Assembly (NCBI GenBank): GCA_034659015.1
Contig: JAYEGL010000017.1
Location: 372,001 to 436,000 of the forward strand
Source of the DNA: Maricaulis sp034659015
GTDB taxonomy: Bacteria; Pseudomonadota; Alphaproteobacteria; Caulobacterales; Maricaulaceae
DNA length: 64,000 nucleotides
Direction: 5' to 3'
How positions within the stretch are numbered: position 1 is the stretch's first letter; each line of letters opens with the position of its first letter. This document shows positions 17,381 to 26,904 of the stretch, one piece after another. The notes beneath the pieces are model-generated. The model did no database searches, was not told where the DNA came from, and saw only the letters and a program-made list of their open reading frames with translations. Both the position numbers and the translations under genes were made by a program.

Positions 17381-17411
17381 AAAAAGGGGGCGATGGTCTC
17401 CCACCGCCCCC
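17381..17411 (-). terminator. Rho-independent terminator of the TonB receptor gene
   Basis: On the minus strand GGGGGCGGTGG pairs with CCATCGCCCCC around a short loop and is followed by TTTTT. It sits 25 bp after the receptor stop codon. Confidence 0.85.
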
Positions 17412-17435
17412 GATTTCATGTCGCCTTTGTGTGAC

Positions 17436-20378
17436 CTAGAAGGTCTTGGTCACACGGACGAAGGCGGTGCGGCCGCGCAGGTCGTACTGCGTGGCGCTGA
17501 GCGCCGTGTTGCCGCGACGGGTCGAACCGACGCCTGTCGAGATGAGCGGCGGCTCCTCGTCGAACGCGTTGGACACACCGCCCAGGATGGACAGGCGGTC
17601 GCCTTCCCACTCGATCGAGAAGTCGTGGTACAGCGCGGATTCGACTTCGGCGTCGAAGTACGCGTCTTGGAAGCCGTAGTAGCTCTGATACGTCAGGCTG
17701 TCTTCGTACAGCGCCTGGTTGTCGGTACCTTCGATGTAGTTGAAGAACCAGTTGAAGGTCCAGTCGCCGCGGAAGAAGGCCACACGGCCGTTCGCCACGA
17801 ATTCCGGATCGCCGACCGTACCGTTGAAGTCGTTCGTCTCGAAGTTGGACGGAAGCGACGGATCGAACAGGTTGACGATGTCGGTGTTGGTCCAGGTGCT
17901 CTGAGCAGAGATCAGCAGGTCGCCGAAGTCGAACTCATGTTCGTAGCGAACCGTGAGGTCGAAACCGTCGGTGATCTGGCTGTTGATGTTCAGATAGCTG
18001 TCCCGCACTTCCAGGATCGCATTCGGGCGGACAGCGTCAGAGCCCGGAGCACGATCGAAGAGGTTGCAGAAGTTGTTCGGGAAGGTCGAACCCGCATAGC
18101 AGCTGAACAGGATGGATGCCGCACCCAGCTGGGCGATCTGGTCGTAGACTTCGATTTCGAAGTAGTCGACCGCAACGCTCAGCGCTGCCCATTCCGGGGT
18201 GTAGACCAGGCCAACCGTCCGGGCGTCGGACGTTTCCGGCTCGAGAACGCCGGCACCGCCGCCGCTGTAGATGGTGGCCGAGGACGCACCGCCGGTATAA
18301 TCGCCCGGAATACCTTCAGCCGCACAGTTCGTACGGATGTTGGCGTTCGACGAGTTCGCCCAATCGATACACGGGTCGATCGAGAGCTGCGACAGGAAGG
18401 CCGACTGGTCGCCCAGATACAGTTCGTACAGGCCCGGGGCACGATAGGAGGTGCCCTGCGTCGCACGCATCCGGAAGGTCGGCGAGATCTGCCAGTTGAG
18501 ACCCGCTTTCCAGACACCGTCGGAACCGGCGGACTCATAGTCGAAGGTCCGGCCGGACAGCGACATGGTCAGCGATTCGAAGAAGGGCTCACCGGCGACG
18601 AGCGGGATTTCCAGCTCGCCGAAGAATTCGTGAACCGTATCGTCGCCACGCGTGACCAGGGCGCTCGAGGAGCCCCAGAGGTCGCCGTTGCGGGACAGTT
18701 CGTCCGGCGTGTCGTCGATCGAGAAGGTGCGGTATTCGTAACCGAGGGCCGCACCGACCGGACCGGCCGGCAGGTCGAACAGTTCACCGGTCGTCACCGC
18801 GTTGACCACGGTCTGTTCGTAGACCGTCGTGCCAACAGTGTTGGCGGTCAGCTGGTCGTAAACCGCGTCGCCGTAGTTGCCGCTGAGGAAATCCGAGGAA
18901 TACGGATCGTAGATCGGCGCGTCGGCGTCAAAGCGCGCATCGCCCGATTCCGAGGCGATAATCGCATTGCCGCCATACTCGGCGTCGGAACGCGAGTACT
19001 GGACGGACGCACTCCAGACCCAGTCGGCCATCGGGCCGAACCACGGGCTGAAGCCACCTTCCAGCTGCGTGTTGAGCGCCGTGTAGTCGACGTTCGCGAA
19101 GCTGTTGGACGGCCAGATCGTGACCGGCTGGATCAGACCCAGCGGGTGGTCGTACGTCGGATCGTTGGCATAGCCGTAAACACCGAAGAGGCTGTTCACG
19201 AAGGCGCCGCCGACGAGCGGGAAGAACTGGCGCCAGCCGTCCGAGGTCGTCTCGCGGCGGGTGAACAGGAATTCGTTGCGCCAGTCGACGCCGCCCAGCA
19301 TATCCAGCGCGAAATCGGACGACGCGTAGAAGCTCATGCGCTCCTGACGGTTGATCGCGTCGGCCGACAGCACGCGCGGATTGGCCAGAACGTCCTCGTA
19401 GAAGGCCTGGCCGGCCGGATCGTCGTAGCGGCCATTGGCGCGCGGACGGTAACCCGGGACGACTTCGCCCAGCGGGCCGCCGCCGACACCATCGGGCGCC
19501 GGGATGTAGCGGCCGGTGCCATAGAGGTTGTCGATGATGGTGTTGGCGTAGATGTGGTTACAGCCGGAATACTCGGTGCCGGCCGTGATCGAACGGTCTT
19601 CGCGGTCGATGCGGTTGCCGCCCGGAGCGTCCCAGACACGGTCCTGCTGGCAGGACAGGTAGTCGCGATCGCCCAGGGACAGGTCTTCACGCAGCTGGTA
19701 CTGGGCTGCAAGGACGATATTGCCGCGATCGAAATTCAGGCCGTAGGCGCCGGAGATGTCATAGGTCTCGCCGCCGCCTTCGAAGGGGGCGTTGACCTGG
19801 ACACTGAGTTCCGGACGGTCGACCTCGGTGCGGGTGATCACGTTGATCACGCCGGCCACGGCGTCGGAACCGTAGATCGAGGACGCGCCGTCCTTGAGGA
19901 TCTCGAAACGCTGGACGATGGAGGACGGGATGACGTTGAGGTCGAAGGCACCGACCTGGCCGCGCACACCGGCCGGACCCGGACGGTTGCCGTTGATCAG
20001 GACCAAGCTGCGCTGGGCACCGAGGCCGCGCAGCGAGATCGAGTTGACGCCCGTACCGCCTTCGACGACGAAACCGCCGAACTGGTTGTTGAGCTGGACA
20101 GAGCCGGACGCGACGCTGGCCGTCTGCAGCATTTCAGCCGCATCGACAAGACCTTCCAGCGTGGCGACCTCGGCGGTCACGACCTGGATCGGCGCGGTGG
20201 AGGTGAATTCGTTGCGACGCAGCAGCGAACCCGTCACGACAACGACGTCTTCCGTCGTGTCTTCTTCCTCGTCTTCGGCGTCTTGCGCATAGGCCGGCGA
20301 CATCGCCAGGCCGGCCGCGGCAAAACCAGCAAGAATGGTCGAGCGCAGAAGGCGCTCGCGATCCCAGAGATTGCTCAC
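17436..20378 (-). CDS. Large TonB-dependent outer-membrane receptor
   Basis: The 980-residue protein has a signal peptide (TILAGFAAAGLAMSPAYAQ), a TonB-box-like EDVVVVTGSLLRR and a plug domain (about residues 50-170: SASVQLNNQ region, LRGLGAQRSLVLINGNRPGP, ASSIYGSDAVAGVINVIT). A beta-barrel follows and ends in an aromatic-rich strand (AFVRVTKTF). GTG 20378 was chosen because AGGGG precedes it and it gives a compact signal peptide; the in-frame ATG at 20477 would add 33 residues. Size and sequence suit receptors for peptides, glycans or other large ligands rather than simple siderophores. The neighbouring S9 peptidase hints at peptide uptake, which is inference. Confidence 0.93.
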   Translation of the reverse strand: MSNLWDRERLLRSTILAGFAAAGLAMSPAYAQDAEDEEEDTTEDVVVVTGSLLRRNEFTSTAPIQVVTAEVATLEGLVDAAEMLQTASVASGSVQLNNQFGGFVVEGGTGVNSISLRGLGAQRSLVLINGNRPGPAGVRGQVGAFDLNVIPSSIVQRFEILKDGASSIYGSDAVAGVINVITRTEVDRPELSVQVNAPFEGGGETYDISGAYGLNFDRGNIVLAAQYQLREDLSLGDRDYLSCQQDRVWDAPGGNRIDREDRSITAGTEYSGCNHIYANTIIDNLYGTGRYIPAPDGVGGGPLGEVVPGYRPRANGRYDDPAGQAFYEDVLANPRVLSADAINRQERMSFYASSDFALDMLGGVDWRNEFLFTRRETTSDGWRQFFPLVGGAFVNSLFGVYGYANDPTYDHPLGLIQPVTIWPSNSFANVDYTALNTQLEGGFSPWFGPMADWVWSASVQYSRSDAEYGGNAIIASESGDARFDADAPIYDPYSSDFLSGNYGDAVYDQLTANTVGTTVYEQTVVNAVTTGELFDLPAGPVGAALGYEYRTFSIDDTPDELSRNGDLWGSSSALVTRGDDTVHEFFGELEIPLVAGEPFFESLTMSLSGRTFDYESAGSDGVWKAGLNWQISPTFRMRATQGTSYRAPGLYELYLGDQSAFLSQLSIDPCIDWANSSNANIRTNCAAEGIPGDYTGGASSATIYSGGGAGVLEPETSDARTVGLVYTPEWAALSVAVDYFEIEVYDQIAQLGAASILFSCYAGSTFPNNFCNLFDRAPGSDAVRPNAILEVRDSYLNINSQITDGFDLTVRYEHEFDFGDLLISAQSTWTNTDIVNLFDPSLPSNFETNDFNGTVGDPEFVANGRVAFFRGDWTFNWFFNYIEGTDNQALYEDSLTYQSYYGFQDAYFDAEVESALYHDFSIEWEGDRLSILGGVSNAFDEEPPLISTGVGSTRRGNTALSATQYDLRGRTAFVRVTKTF

Positions 20379-20762
20379 GATTGTACCCCTTGTGTTTGTC
20401 AATGCGTCCGCACGGGTCTTATTGGCCTCTTGTGCAGGCGCGGCCGGGTCACCCCTAGCTGACGGCACTATGTCCAAACTCGTTTTGCCTTGAAAGCGCA
20501 GGACGCCGTATCACGGCAATTGGACTGCCGATGTTGCAAAAAAGTCATATGAATTTCACCTTCCCTCCATGAGCGCCGCCGCGCCTTCATGCGGGAGTTC
20601 GGGGCAACCAGGCCAGAAAACGGGTTATTCCGCAGAACACAACCTCTCGTACAGTCTCCGGCCGCACGGCCGACCCGGCTGCAATCCGGGCGATTTCCTG
20701 CACAATGCCGTCTTGCACTCTGCGCGAGCTGACGCTAGAAACCCGGCTCCCAAGCGACGGAT
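20379..20762. other. Non-coding interval upstream of the TonB receptor and tRNA-Val
   Basis: This 384-bp stretch separates the divergent TonB receptor gene and the tRNA. It should contain both promoters; a sigma-70-like site for the tRNA is at 20713-20741. No coding sequence is supported. Confidence 0.5.
20713..20741 (+). promoter_or_regulatory. Possible sigma-70 promoter for tRNA-Val
   Basis: TTGCAC, 17 nt spacer, TAGAAA, about 22 bp upstream of the mature tRNA 5' end. Matches to consensus are moderate. Confidence 0.4.
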
Positions 20763-20837
20763 GGGCGATTAGCTCAGCGGGAGAGCACTTCGTTGACATC
20801 GAAGGGGTCACTGGTTCAATCCCAGTATCGCCCACCA
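20763..20837 (+). tRNA. tRNA-Val (anticodon GAC)
   Basis: A 75-nt cloverleaf with acceptor stem GGGCGAT/ATCGCCC, D arm AGCTCAGCGGGAGAGC, anticodon stem-loop CTTCG-TTGACAT-CGAAG (anticodon GAC), T arm TGGTTCAATCCCA, and encoded ACCA end. Its 3' end abuts a repeated element starting ATCCTTCGCTC. Confidence 0.96.
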
Positions 20838-20928
20838 TCCTTCGCTCGCTGGCGCGAGCTTCGGCTAGGCAAGCCTCACTTTATCCTCGAGCGAAGGATG
20901 TCCCGCCGTAGCCTTGGCGTAGGCGGAC
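20836..20928 (+). repeat. tRNA-associated palindromic repeat, left copy
   Basis: Immediately 3' of tRNA-Val. ATCCTTCGCTC at its left end is the inverted complement of GAGCGAAGGAT about 40 bp further on, so the transcript can fold. The segment 20847-20928 recurs without difference at 21029-21110. Confidence 0.8.
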
Positions 20929-21028
20929 NNNNNNNNNNNNNNNNNNNNNNNNNNNNNNNNNNNNNNNNNNNNNNNNNNNNNNNNNNNNNNNNNNNNNNNN
21001 NNNNNNNNNNNNNNNNNNNNNNNNNNNN
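20929..21028. other. Assembly gap (100 N)
   Basis: Exactly 100 N, a conventional length for a gap of unknown size, bounded by two identical 82-bp sequences. Contigs were probably joined at a repeat, so the true distance and any genes inside are unknown. Confidence 0.97.
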
Positions 21029-21110
21029 CGCTGGCGCGAGCTTCGGCTAGGCAAGCCTCACTTTATCCTCGAGCGAAGGATGTCCCGCCGTAGCCTTGGC
21101 GTAGGCGGAC
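21029..21110 (+). repeat. tRNA-associated palindromic repeat, right copy
   Basis: Identical over 82 bp to 20847-20928. No tRNA is visible directly upstream because the gap intervenes; either a second tRNA is hidden in the gap or the two copies are the same locus counted twice. Confidence 0.85.
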
Positions 21111-21221
21111 TGTCGACGACATCCCCCGCCCCTGCTGCATCCGCCGCACCCGTACCGTCTTCCCGCATCGCCTCGAAAGGCCTAAGTGAGGGCCACCGAT
21201 AGGCCACAGCAGGACGACGCC

Positions 21222-22307
21222 ATGGACGACCGCCTCCGCACAGCGCTTCAAACGGTGACCGAACGCCAGTCCGGCCGCAATCTGGTCGATGCCGGCCGCG
21301 TCGAGGCCGCCTCCGTGATGGGCGAGACCGCTACCATCATCCTGTCGCCGCCGGTCGCCGGCCAACCCGATCTCGACCGTCTGCAGCCGGACATCGAGGC
21401 CGCCGTCACCGCGCTGGAGGGCATTGCCCGCGCCCGCGTCGTCATGACCGCACACCGCAAAGCCGGAGCCGAGCCGAAAAAGCCGGCGCGGCCGTCGCGT
21501 CCCAAACAGGGCGAAACACCCAAGCCGGCCAAGCGGATCATCGCCGTCGCCTCGGGCAAGGGCGGGGTCGGCAAGTCCACCATTGCGGCCAATCTGGCCG
21601 TGGCCCTGGCGCGCGACGGGCTGAAGGTCGGTCTGCTGGATGCCGATGTCTACGGCCCCTCGGCGCCGCGCCTGTTCGGCCTGACCGACGTGCCCGGCCT
21701 GCAGAAAACCGATGCCGGCGTACAGCCGGTGGAGGCCCACGGCGTGAAGATTGTCTCCATGGGCTTCGTGGTGAAGCCCGGCTCGGCCGTGGTCTGGCGC
21801 GGCCCGATGGTGCAGGGCGCGATCCGGCAATTCCTCGCCGACACCGACTGGGGCGAACCCGACGTGCTCGTCCTGGACATGCCGCCGGGCACGGGCGATG
21901 CCCAGCTGGCCATCGCCCAGGACATCCCGGTGGACGGCGCCGTCATCGTCTCCACGCCGCAGGACCTGGCACTGGACGATGCGCGCAAGGCGATGCACCT
22001 CTTCGAACAGACCCATGTGCCCATTCTGGGCATGGTCGAAAACATGTCGGTCTTCATCTGCCCCCATTGCGGCGAGGGCAGCCACATCTTCGGGACCGGC
22101 GGCGTGAAGGCCGAGGCCGAGGCGATCGGCGTGGACTATCTCGGCGACATTCCCCTCCACCCCGACCTGCGGACACGGTCCGATGCCGGCGAGCCGATGG
22201 CGCTGGACGATGGCCCGGTGGGCAAGGCTTTCCGCAAGGTCGCCCGGGCCGCGCTCGAAGCGGCGGAGACCGCGTCCAAGCCGGCGCCGAGCATCGTGTT
22301 CGACTAG
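21222..22307 (+). CDS. Mrp/NBP35-family iron-sulfur cluster carrier ATPase
   Basis: The 361-residue protein (ApbC/Mrp type) delivers Fe-S clusters to apoproteins. An N-terminal MIP18/DUF59-like domain (about 1-80) is followed by a Pro/Lys-rich linker and a P-loop ATPase. The deviant Walker A is ASGKGGVGKSTIAANLAVAL, the Walker B-like segment LVLDMPPGTGDAQL, and the C-terminal cluster-binding CxxC is in FICPHCGEGSHIF. ATG 21222 follows AGGA and gives the family N-terminus; an upstream GTG at 21186 is less likely. Its stop overlaps the convergent btuD-like stop by CTAG. Confidence 0.94.
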   Translation: MDDRLRTALQTVTERQSGRNLVDAGRVEAASVMGETATIILSPPVAGQPDLDRLQPDIEAAVTALEGIARARVVMTAHRKAGAEPKKPARPSRPKQGETPKPAKRIIAVASGKGGVGKSTIAANLAVALARDGLKVGLLDADVYGPSAPRLFGLTDVPGLQKTDAGVQPVEAHGVKIVSMGFVVKPGSAVVWRGPMVQGAIRQFLADTDWGEPDVLVLDMPPGTGDAQLAIAQDIPVDGAVIVSTPQDLALDDARKAMHLFEQTHVPILGMVENMSVFICPHCGEGSHIFGTGGVKAEAEAIGVDYLGDIPLHPDLRTRSDAGEPMALDDGPVGKAFRKVARAALEAAETASKPAPSIVFD

Positions 22308-23077
22308 GTCTGCCCCGGAGCGTCCACGCTGAGCGGCGTCGCGGCGACGCCGCCCGGCGCATGCACGCCGAACACGCGGCGCACCACGTCTTCCGACAGG
22401 GCCGCGTCCGGCGGTCCGTCGGCGACGATCCCGCCATGATCGACCACAACGACGCGGTCGGCGAAACGGGCGGCGAGATCGAGCGCGTGCACGGCGACGA
22501 CGACCTGTGTGCCGGTCCCGGCTGCCTCACGGAGCATCTCCATCACACCGAGCTGGTGCCGCACATCCAGGGCCGCCGTGGGCTCGTCCAGCACCATCAG
22601 CCGGGCCTGTCCCGCCAGGGTGCGCGCGATCAGAGTCCGCGCCCGCTCGCCCGACGAAAGCGTGTCGAAACGGCGCTCGGCGAGATCCGCAACGCCGGTC
22701 TGTGCCATCGCGGCATCCACGGCATCGCGATCCACCGGCGAGAGGTCCCGCAAGGGTTTGCGCCAGGGCGCCCGGCCCAGCGCGACCAGGTTGCGCACGG
22801 TCATCGGCCAGGCCGCACGCCCGTCCGGGGCGAGATAGCCGACCTCCCGTGCCCGCTCGCAGTCGGGCAGGGAGGACAGCATGCGCCCGTCCAGCGTCAC
22901 CCGTCCGGACTGGGGGACCAGCAGACCGGCGGCCAGTTTCAGCAGGGTCGACTTGCCCGCCCCGTTCGGCCCGACAACCGCGATAATGCCCGCCCCTTCG
23001 AATGACAGGGCGATCCGGTGCAGGAGCAGCCGGTCGCCATAGCCGAAATCGACGCGGTCGAAACACAATTGCGTCAT
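22304..23077 (-). CDS. btuD: Cobalamin ABC transporter ATP-binding protein
   Basis: The 257-residue ATPase energises the BtuC-type permease. It shows Walker A VVGPNGAGKSTLLKLAAGLL, signature LSSGERARTLIARTLAG, Walker B RLMVLDEPTAALD and the H-loop in VVAVHALDLAARF. Its GTG/ATG region overlaps the upstream permease stop by 4 nt, so the genes are coupled. Cobalamin as substrate is inferred from the operon starting with btuB behind a B12 riboswitch; siderophore or haem systems share the fold. Confidence 0.9.
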   Translation of the reverse strand: MTQLCFDRVDFGYGDRLLLHRIALSFEGAGIIAVVGPNGAGKSTLLKLAAGLLVPQSGRVTLDGRMLSSLPDCERAREVGYLAPDGRAAWPMTVRNLVALGRAPWRKPLRDLSPVDRDAVDAAMAQTGVADLAERRFDTLSSGERARTLIARTLAGQARLMVLDEPTAALDVRHQLGVMEMLREAAGTGTQVVVAVHALDLAARFADRVVVVDHGGIVADGPPDAALSEDVVRRVFGVHAPGGVAATPLSVDAPGQT

Positions 23078-24063
23078 GGCGCCACCTTCTGCGTCGCGCG
23101 GACCAGCCACAGGAAGAAGGGCGCACCGACCAGCGCCGTCAGGACGCCCAGATAGAGCGGCATCCCCGGACCGGAGGCCAGCCGCACCAGAAGGTCCGCC
23201 AGCGTGATCAGCAGGGCCCCGCCCAGCATGGACGGCCCGATCAGCGCGGCCGGGCGGAAGCCGACCAGGGGTCGCAGCAGGTGCGGCACGACCAGTCCGA
23301 CAAAACCGATCGCTCCGGCGACGGCAACGCCGCCGCCCACGGCGAGCGCCGCACCGACCACCACGAGGAGCCGCAGACGGCGCAGATCGACGCCGAGGCT
23401 GCGCGCGGTGTCCTCGCCCAGGCTCAGCGCCTCCAGCCCCCGCCCGGTCACACCCAGCACAGCCAGTCCGGCCAGGATGAGCGGCGCGGCGAAAACGAGT
23501 TCGTTCCAGCTGGCATCCTTCAGCGATCCCATCAGCCAGTAGGCGATCTCGGACAGCGCCCAGGGGTTGGGCGCCAGATTCATCAACAGTGCGGTCAGCG
23601 CCCCCGCCATCGCATTCACCGCCACACCGGCGAGGATAAGCGTGGTCGCCGAGGCCCCGCGTCCGGCGATCAGGAACAGGAGGGCGACACCGGCGGCCGC
23701 GCCGGTCACGCCCGCAACCGGCAGGGCGAGTGCGAACAGGGAGGCCGCGCCGAAATAGAGCGCGGCGACAGCGCCCAGGCCGGCACTCGCGGTGACGCCG
23801 ACAATGCCGGGATCGGCTAGCGGGTTGCGGAAAAAGCCCTGCATGACAGCGCCCGCCCCGCCCAGCCCGGCACCGATCAGCACACCCAGGAGGACACGCG
23901 GCAACCGCAGCTCGCGCAGGATCAGCACGTCCAGCGACGTCTCGCCGGCCAACAGCCCCGGCACGCTGTGCAGGCCAGGCCCGCCGCCGGCAAACACGGC
24001 GATTCCGGCGGCCAGCAGCAGACCGCCGGCCAGCACGAGAGAGAGGCGGCCGGGCCGGATCAT
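23074..24063 (-). CDS. btuC: Cobalamin ABC transporter permease, FecCD family
   Basis: This 329-residue inner-membrane protein of the FecCD/BtuC family has about ten hydrophobic segments. Family landmarks are RELRLPRVLLGVLIGAGLGG, AGAVMQGFFRNPLADPGIVG and the C-terminal coupling region FVGLVVPHLLRPLVG. It overlaps the binding-protein gene upstream and the ATPase gene downstream by 4 nt each, forming a tightly coupled btuFCD set. Confidence 0.91.
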   Translation of the reverse strand: MIRPGRLSLVLAGGLLLAAGIAVFAGGGPGLHSVPGLLAGETSLDVLILRELRLPRVLLGVLIGAGLGGAGAVMQGFFRNPLADPGIVGVTASAGLGAVAALYFGAASLFALALPVAGVTGAAAGVALLFLIAGRGASATTLILAGVAVNAMAGALTALLMNLAPNPWALSEIAYWLMGSLKDASWNELVFAAPLILAGLAVLGVTGRGLEALSLGEDTARSLGVDLRRLRLLVVVGAALAVGGGVAVAGAIGFVGLVVPHLLRPLVGFRPAALIGPSMLGGALLITLADLLVRLASGPGMPLYLGVLTALVGAPFFLWLVRATQKVAP

Positions 24064-24953
24064 TCGTCCGCCTCCCGGTCTTGCGCCCAGCGGTCGATCG
24101 CATCGGCAATGCGTTCGGCCGCCACGATCAGGCGGGGCGCGGCACAGGGCCAGTCGCCGGCAGGTATATCGGCACGGAAGGTATCGTCCACCACCACCCG
24201 GTAGGCGGCATGGCGCAGACCGCGATTGAGCGTGCTGGCATAGCCGTCCTCGAAGAAGCTGGTGAGCACGATGTCCGGCTCGAGGCCGAACAGGGTCTCC
24301 GGACGGCTCGCGGGCCATCCGCTCACGCCGGCCTCGGCCATCACATTGATGCCGCCGGCCGCCGATATGGCAGCATCGACATAGGTCCCGCTGCCGGCCG
24401 TGCCGCCGGACGCGCTGAGATAAAGGATGCGGGGCCGGACGGCCCGGCTCTCGCTGCGTGTTTCCAGACGCGCAAGACGGTCATCGAGCTCCGCCACGGC
24501 GGAGGCCGCCTGTGCCTGACGGTCCAGGGCCGCCCCCAGCGCCCGGAGATTGTCGCGCACCCCGTCGAAATCGCTGGCCCAGGCCAATTCGAAACCGTCC
24601 AGCCCGGCCCGGTCGAGCAGTCGCAGCGTCCGCCCCCCCTCGCCCGCACCGAAGACGGTGAGCTCAGGCGAAAGGGCGAACAGGCGTTCCGCATCGCTCC
24701 AGGCCTGCGGCAGGTCGCGGGCCCAGTCCGGGGCGGTGGAGACGGGGTCGTCGACCTGCCAGGACAGGGCGGCAATACGCCCCGGCCCGGCCAGCGCGAG
24801 TACATAGCTGTCCGCGCACAGCGAGACGGACACGATACCGCCCCCGGACGGTATCGTGCGAACCCCGCCATCGGCGGCCAGCGCGGAACTAGCCGTTGCG
24901 CAGACGCAGGCCCAGATAAAGGCCGCGGCCCGGCGTGTGATAGCCGAACACAT
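24060..24953 (-). CDS. btuF: Periplasmic cobalamin-binding protein (BtuF-like)
   Basis: This 297-residue class III periplasmic binding protein has a signal peptide (AAAFIWACVCATASSALAAD). The N-lobe motif RIVSVSLCADSY-like segment appears as GGIVSVSLCADSYVLALAGP and the C-lobe carries ILYLSASGGTAGSGTYVD. ATG 24953 follows GAGGAG and lies inside the 3' end of btuB, a 65-bp overlap, so the pair is co-transcribed. Assignment to cobalamin rests on family similarity plus the riboswitch-led operon. Confidence 0.86.
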   Translation of the reverse strand: MCSAITRRAAAFIWACVCATASSALAADGGVRTIPSGGGIVSVSLCADSYVLALAGPGRIAALSWQVDDPVSTAPDWARDLPQAWSDAERLFALSPELTVFGAGEGGRTLRLLDRAGLDGFELAWASDFDGVRDNLRALGAALDRQAQAASAVAELDDRLARLETRSESRAVRPRILYLSASGGTAGSGTYVDAAISAAGGINVMAEAGVSGWPASRPETLFGLEPDIVLTSFFEDGYASTLNRGLRHAAYRVVVDDTFRADIPAGDWPCAAPRLIVAAERIADAIDRWAQDREADE

Positions 24954-26784
24954 CCTGGTACTCCTCGTCGAGCAGGTTCTCGCCCCGGACATAGAGTTCG
25001 AGACGGTCGGTCGCCTGCCAGCGGACCTGTCCGCCAACCAGCGTGTAGGCATCCAGCGTCACTGTCCGGTAGGTCCCGAAATCGGTATCCTGCTGATCGC
25101 CGGTATAGTCGACAGTCAGCGCGCCGGACCAGTCCATCCCTTCCGGGTGCCAGTCCACAGTGAGCGAGACGAGTTCTTCGGGACGGCGGACCTCGGAAAC
25201 GCCGTTCTCTTCGCTGTCCAGAAGCGTCAGCGAGCCGAAAGCGGAGACAGCGCCGGATATGTCCCAACTGCCGGCCAGTTCGATGCCCACCCGTTCCGAC
25301 CGCGTCACCGAATTGCGGGCAGTCGACGGAAAACTGCCGAAATCCGTGTAGATCTCGTCCTCCAGCTCGGACTCGAAATAGACGACCGACCAGCTTGCCG
25401 CACCGTCCATCAGCGTCTGGTCCCAGCCGATTTCCCAGCCGGTCGAGCGTTCCGGCTCGAGATCGGGATTGCCAACGAAGCTCCCGGGGAAATAGCCGAA
25501 CAACTCGTAGATACCGGGGTTTTTCACGCCTTCGCCATAACTCGCCCGGACCCGGCCATTGACCGACTCGAACGCCCAGCCCGTACCGGCGCGCCAGGTC
25601 GTGGCATCCTCGAAACGGTCATGGCTGTCCTGGCGGACCGAGAGGCTGAGGTTGAAGGCGCCATGCTCCAGCCCGTAATCCGCCGCGATGGCACGGGTTT
25701 CGATGGTCGGCGACTGATTGGAACCGGCCCCGGGTGCGGTGTAGGATTTCAGGCGGTCCCGATCGTGCTCGAGCAGTCCCGTCAGGCGGTGTTCGATCGC
25801 ACCGGTCTGCCAGCGGCCGGTAACCTCGTAGTGAGTCTGCAGGCGCTGGCCCAGCGAGCGTCCGTTGAAGACGCCGTCGGAATAATTCTCGACCTCGTCA
25901 TCGGTCAGCTGAACGGCCAGTTCGTGCTCCAGCGCAAACCCGCCGGCGGCATGCTCGGCCAGCAGGGCCGCGCGGGCGAAAACGGTACGGCCGTCGGTCT
26001 CGCGATCGACATCGTTCAGCAGGCCGTCGAAATCGGTATCGCTGTCGAACTGGCTCTCATAGTCCAGCCAGCGCGCGGAACCTTCCAGACGCACGATCCC
26101 GTTGATGGCGTAGCCGCCGGCGAGATTGACGGTGCGGTTCTCGTAGCCATCCTCTGCCCCGCCGGTGCCGGACACGTCGATCCCGTCGCTGGCATAGGCG
26201 CTGCCGGACAGCGAAACCCAGCCGCGCTCGAAGGTCGAGGCGACACGGCCATTGCCGTAGACCGTGCCGAAATCGCCGCCTTCCAGCTCCAGCGAGGTTT
26301 CCGTCCCGGTCTGCGGGCGCGCCGTGGTAAGGCGCACGACACCGCCGATCGCATCGGCGCCCCACAAGGCCGACTGTTCCCCGCGCGACACTTCGATCGA
26401 GCCCAGGTCAGAAAAGGCGAAATGGGCGAAATCGGCCTCGCCGGTGAAGGGATTGTTGGCTTCCACCCCGTCGATCAGAACGAGGACATGATTGGCCTCG
26501 GCCCCGCGGGCGCGGATCTGGGTCAGCGCACCGGGCGCGCCGGAGTGCGACACGGCCAGGCCGGGCACGGCCCGCAGCACGTCGGCGGCGAACAGCGAGC
26601 CCCGGGCCTCGATATCCGCGGCATCCAGCCGCGTGATGCTGGCGGTCGCATCCTCGGCGGGAACCGGAACCCGGGCCGCCGTAACATAGATGACATCCTC
26701 GCTGTCGGCCTGGGCCAGCACGGCCGGTGACAGGATCAGGGATGAGGCGGTCGCCAGAAGCGACAGCCGGAAGGAATTACGCAT
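24889..26784 (-). CDS. btuB: TonB-dependent cobalamin receptor BtuB
   Basis: This 631-residue outer-membrane receptor has a signal peptide (LATASSLILSPAVLAQ), a TonB box region EDVIYVTAARVPVP, a plug domain with IRARGAEANHVLVLIDGVEA and VSRGEQSALWGADAIGGVV, and a 22-stranded barrel. LLDEEYQDVFGYHTPGRGLY and a final YLGLRLRNG close the barrel as in BtuB. ATG 26784 follows GGAG. Upstream is a cobalamin riboswitch (26905-27097), so the operon should be off when B12 is plentiful. Confidence 0.94.
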   Translation of the reverse strand: MRNSFRLSLLATASSLILSPAVLAQADSEDVIYVTAARVPVPAEDATASITRLDAADIEARGSLFAADVLRAVPGLAVSHSGAPGALTQIRARGAEANHVLVLIDGVEANNPFTGEADFAHFAFSDLGSIEVSRGEQSALWGADAIGGVVRLTTARPQTGTETSLELEGGDFGTVYGNGRVASTFERGWVSLSGSAYASDGIDVSGTGGAEDGYENRTVNLAGGYAINGIVRLEGSARWLDYESQFDSDTDFDGLLNDVDRETDGRTVFARAALLAEHAAGGFALEHELAVQLTDDEVENYSDGVFNGRSLGQRLQTHYEVTGRWQTGAIEHRLTGLLEHDRDRLKSYTAPGAGSNQSPTIETRAIAADYGLEHGAFNLSLSVRQDSHDRFEDATTWRAGTGWAFESVNGRVRASYGEGVKNPGIYELFGYFPGSFVGNPDLEPERSTGWEIGWDQTLMDGAASWSVVYFESELEDEIYTDFGSFPSTARNSVTRSERVGIELAGSWDISGAVSAFGSLTLLDSEENGVSEVRRPEELVSLTVDWHPEGMDWSGALTVDYTGDQQDTDFGTYRTVTLDAYTLVGGQVRWQATDRLELYVRGENLLDEEYQDVFGYHTPGRGLYLGLRLRNG

Positions 26785-26904
26785 GTGACACGTCTCCACA
26801 GCATTGAAGACCGGACGCAGGGCGCCCGGCGGTTTGCAAGGAGTCGTCAAAAACGGAATATCCGCGCCGGTCTCGTGTGAACCCGCACGAGCGGACAGAC
26901 GACG

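Noticed and set aside
16893..20462. 1189-codon plus-strand open frame over the TonB receptor
   Set aside because: Shadow of the receptor gene on the other strand; low-complexity valine/arginine-rich product with no domain.
20836..21110. CRISPR array at the repeated segment
   Set aside because: Two copies only, separated by unknown sequence, each with internal palindrome and tRNA linkage; no regular spacers or cas genes.
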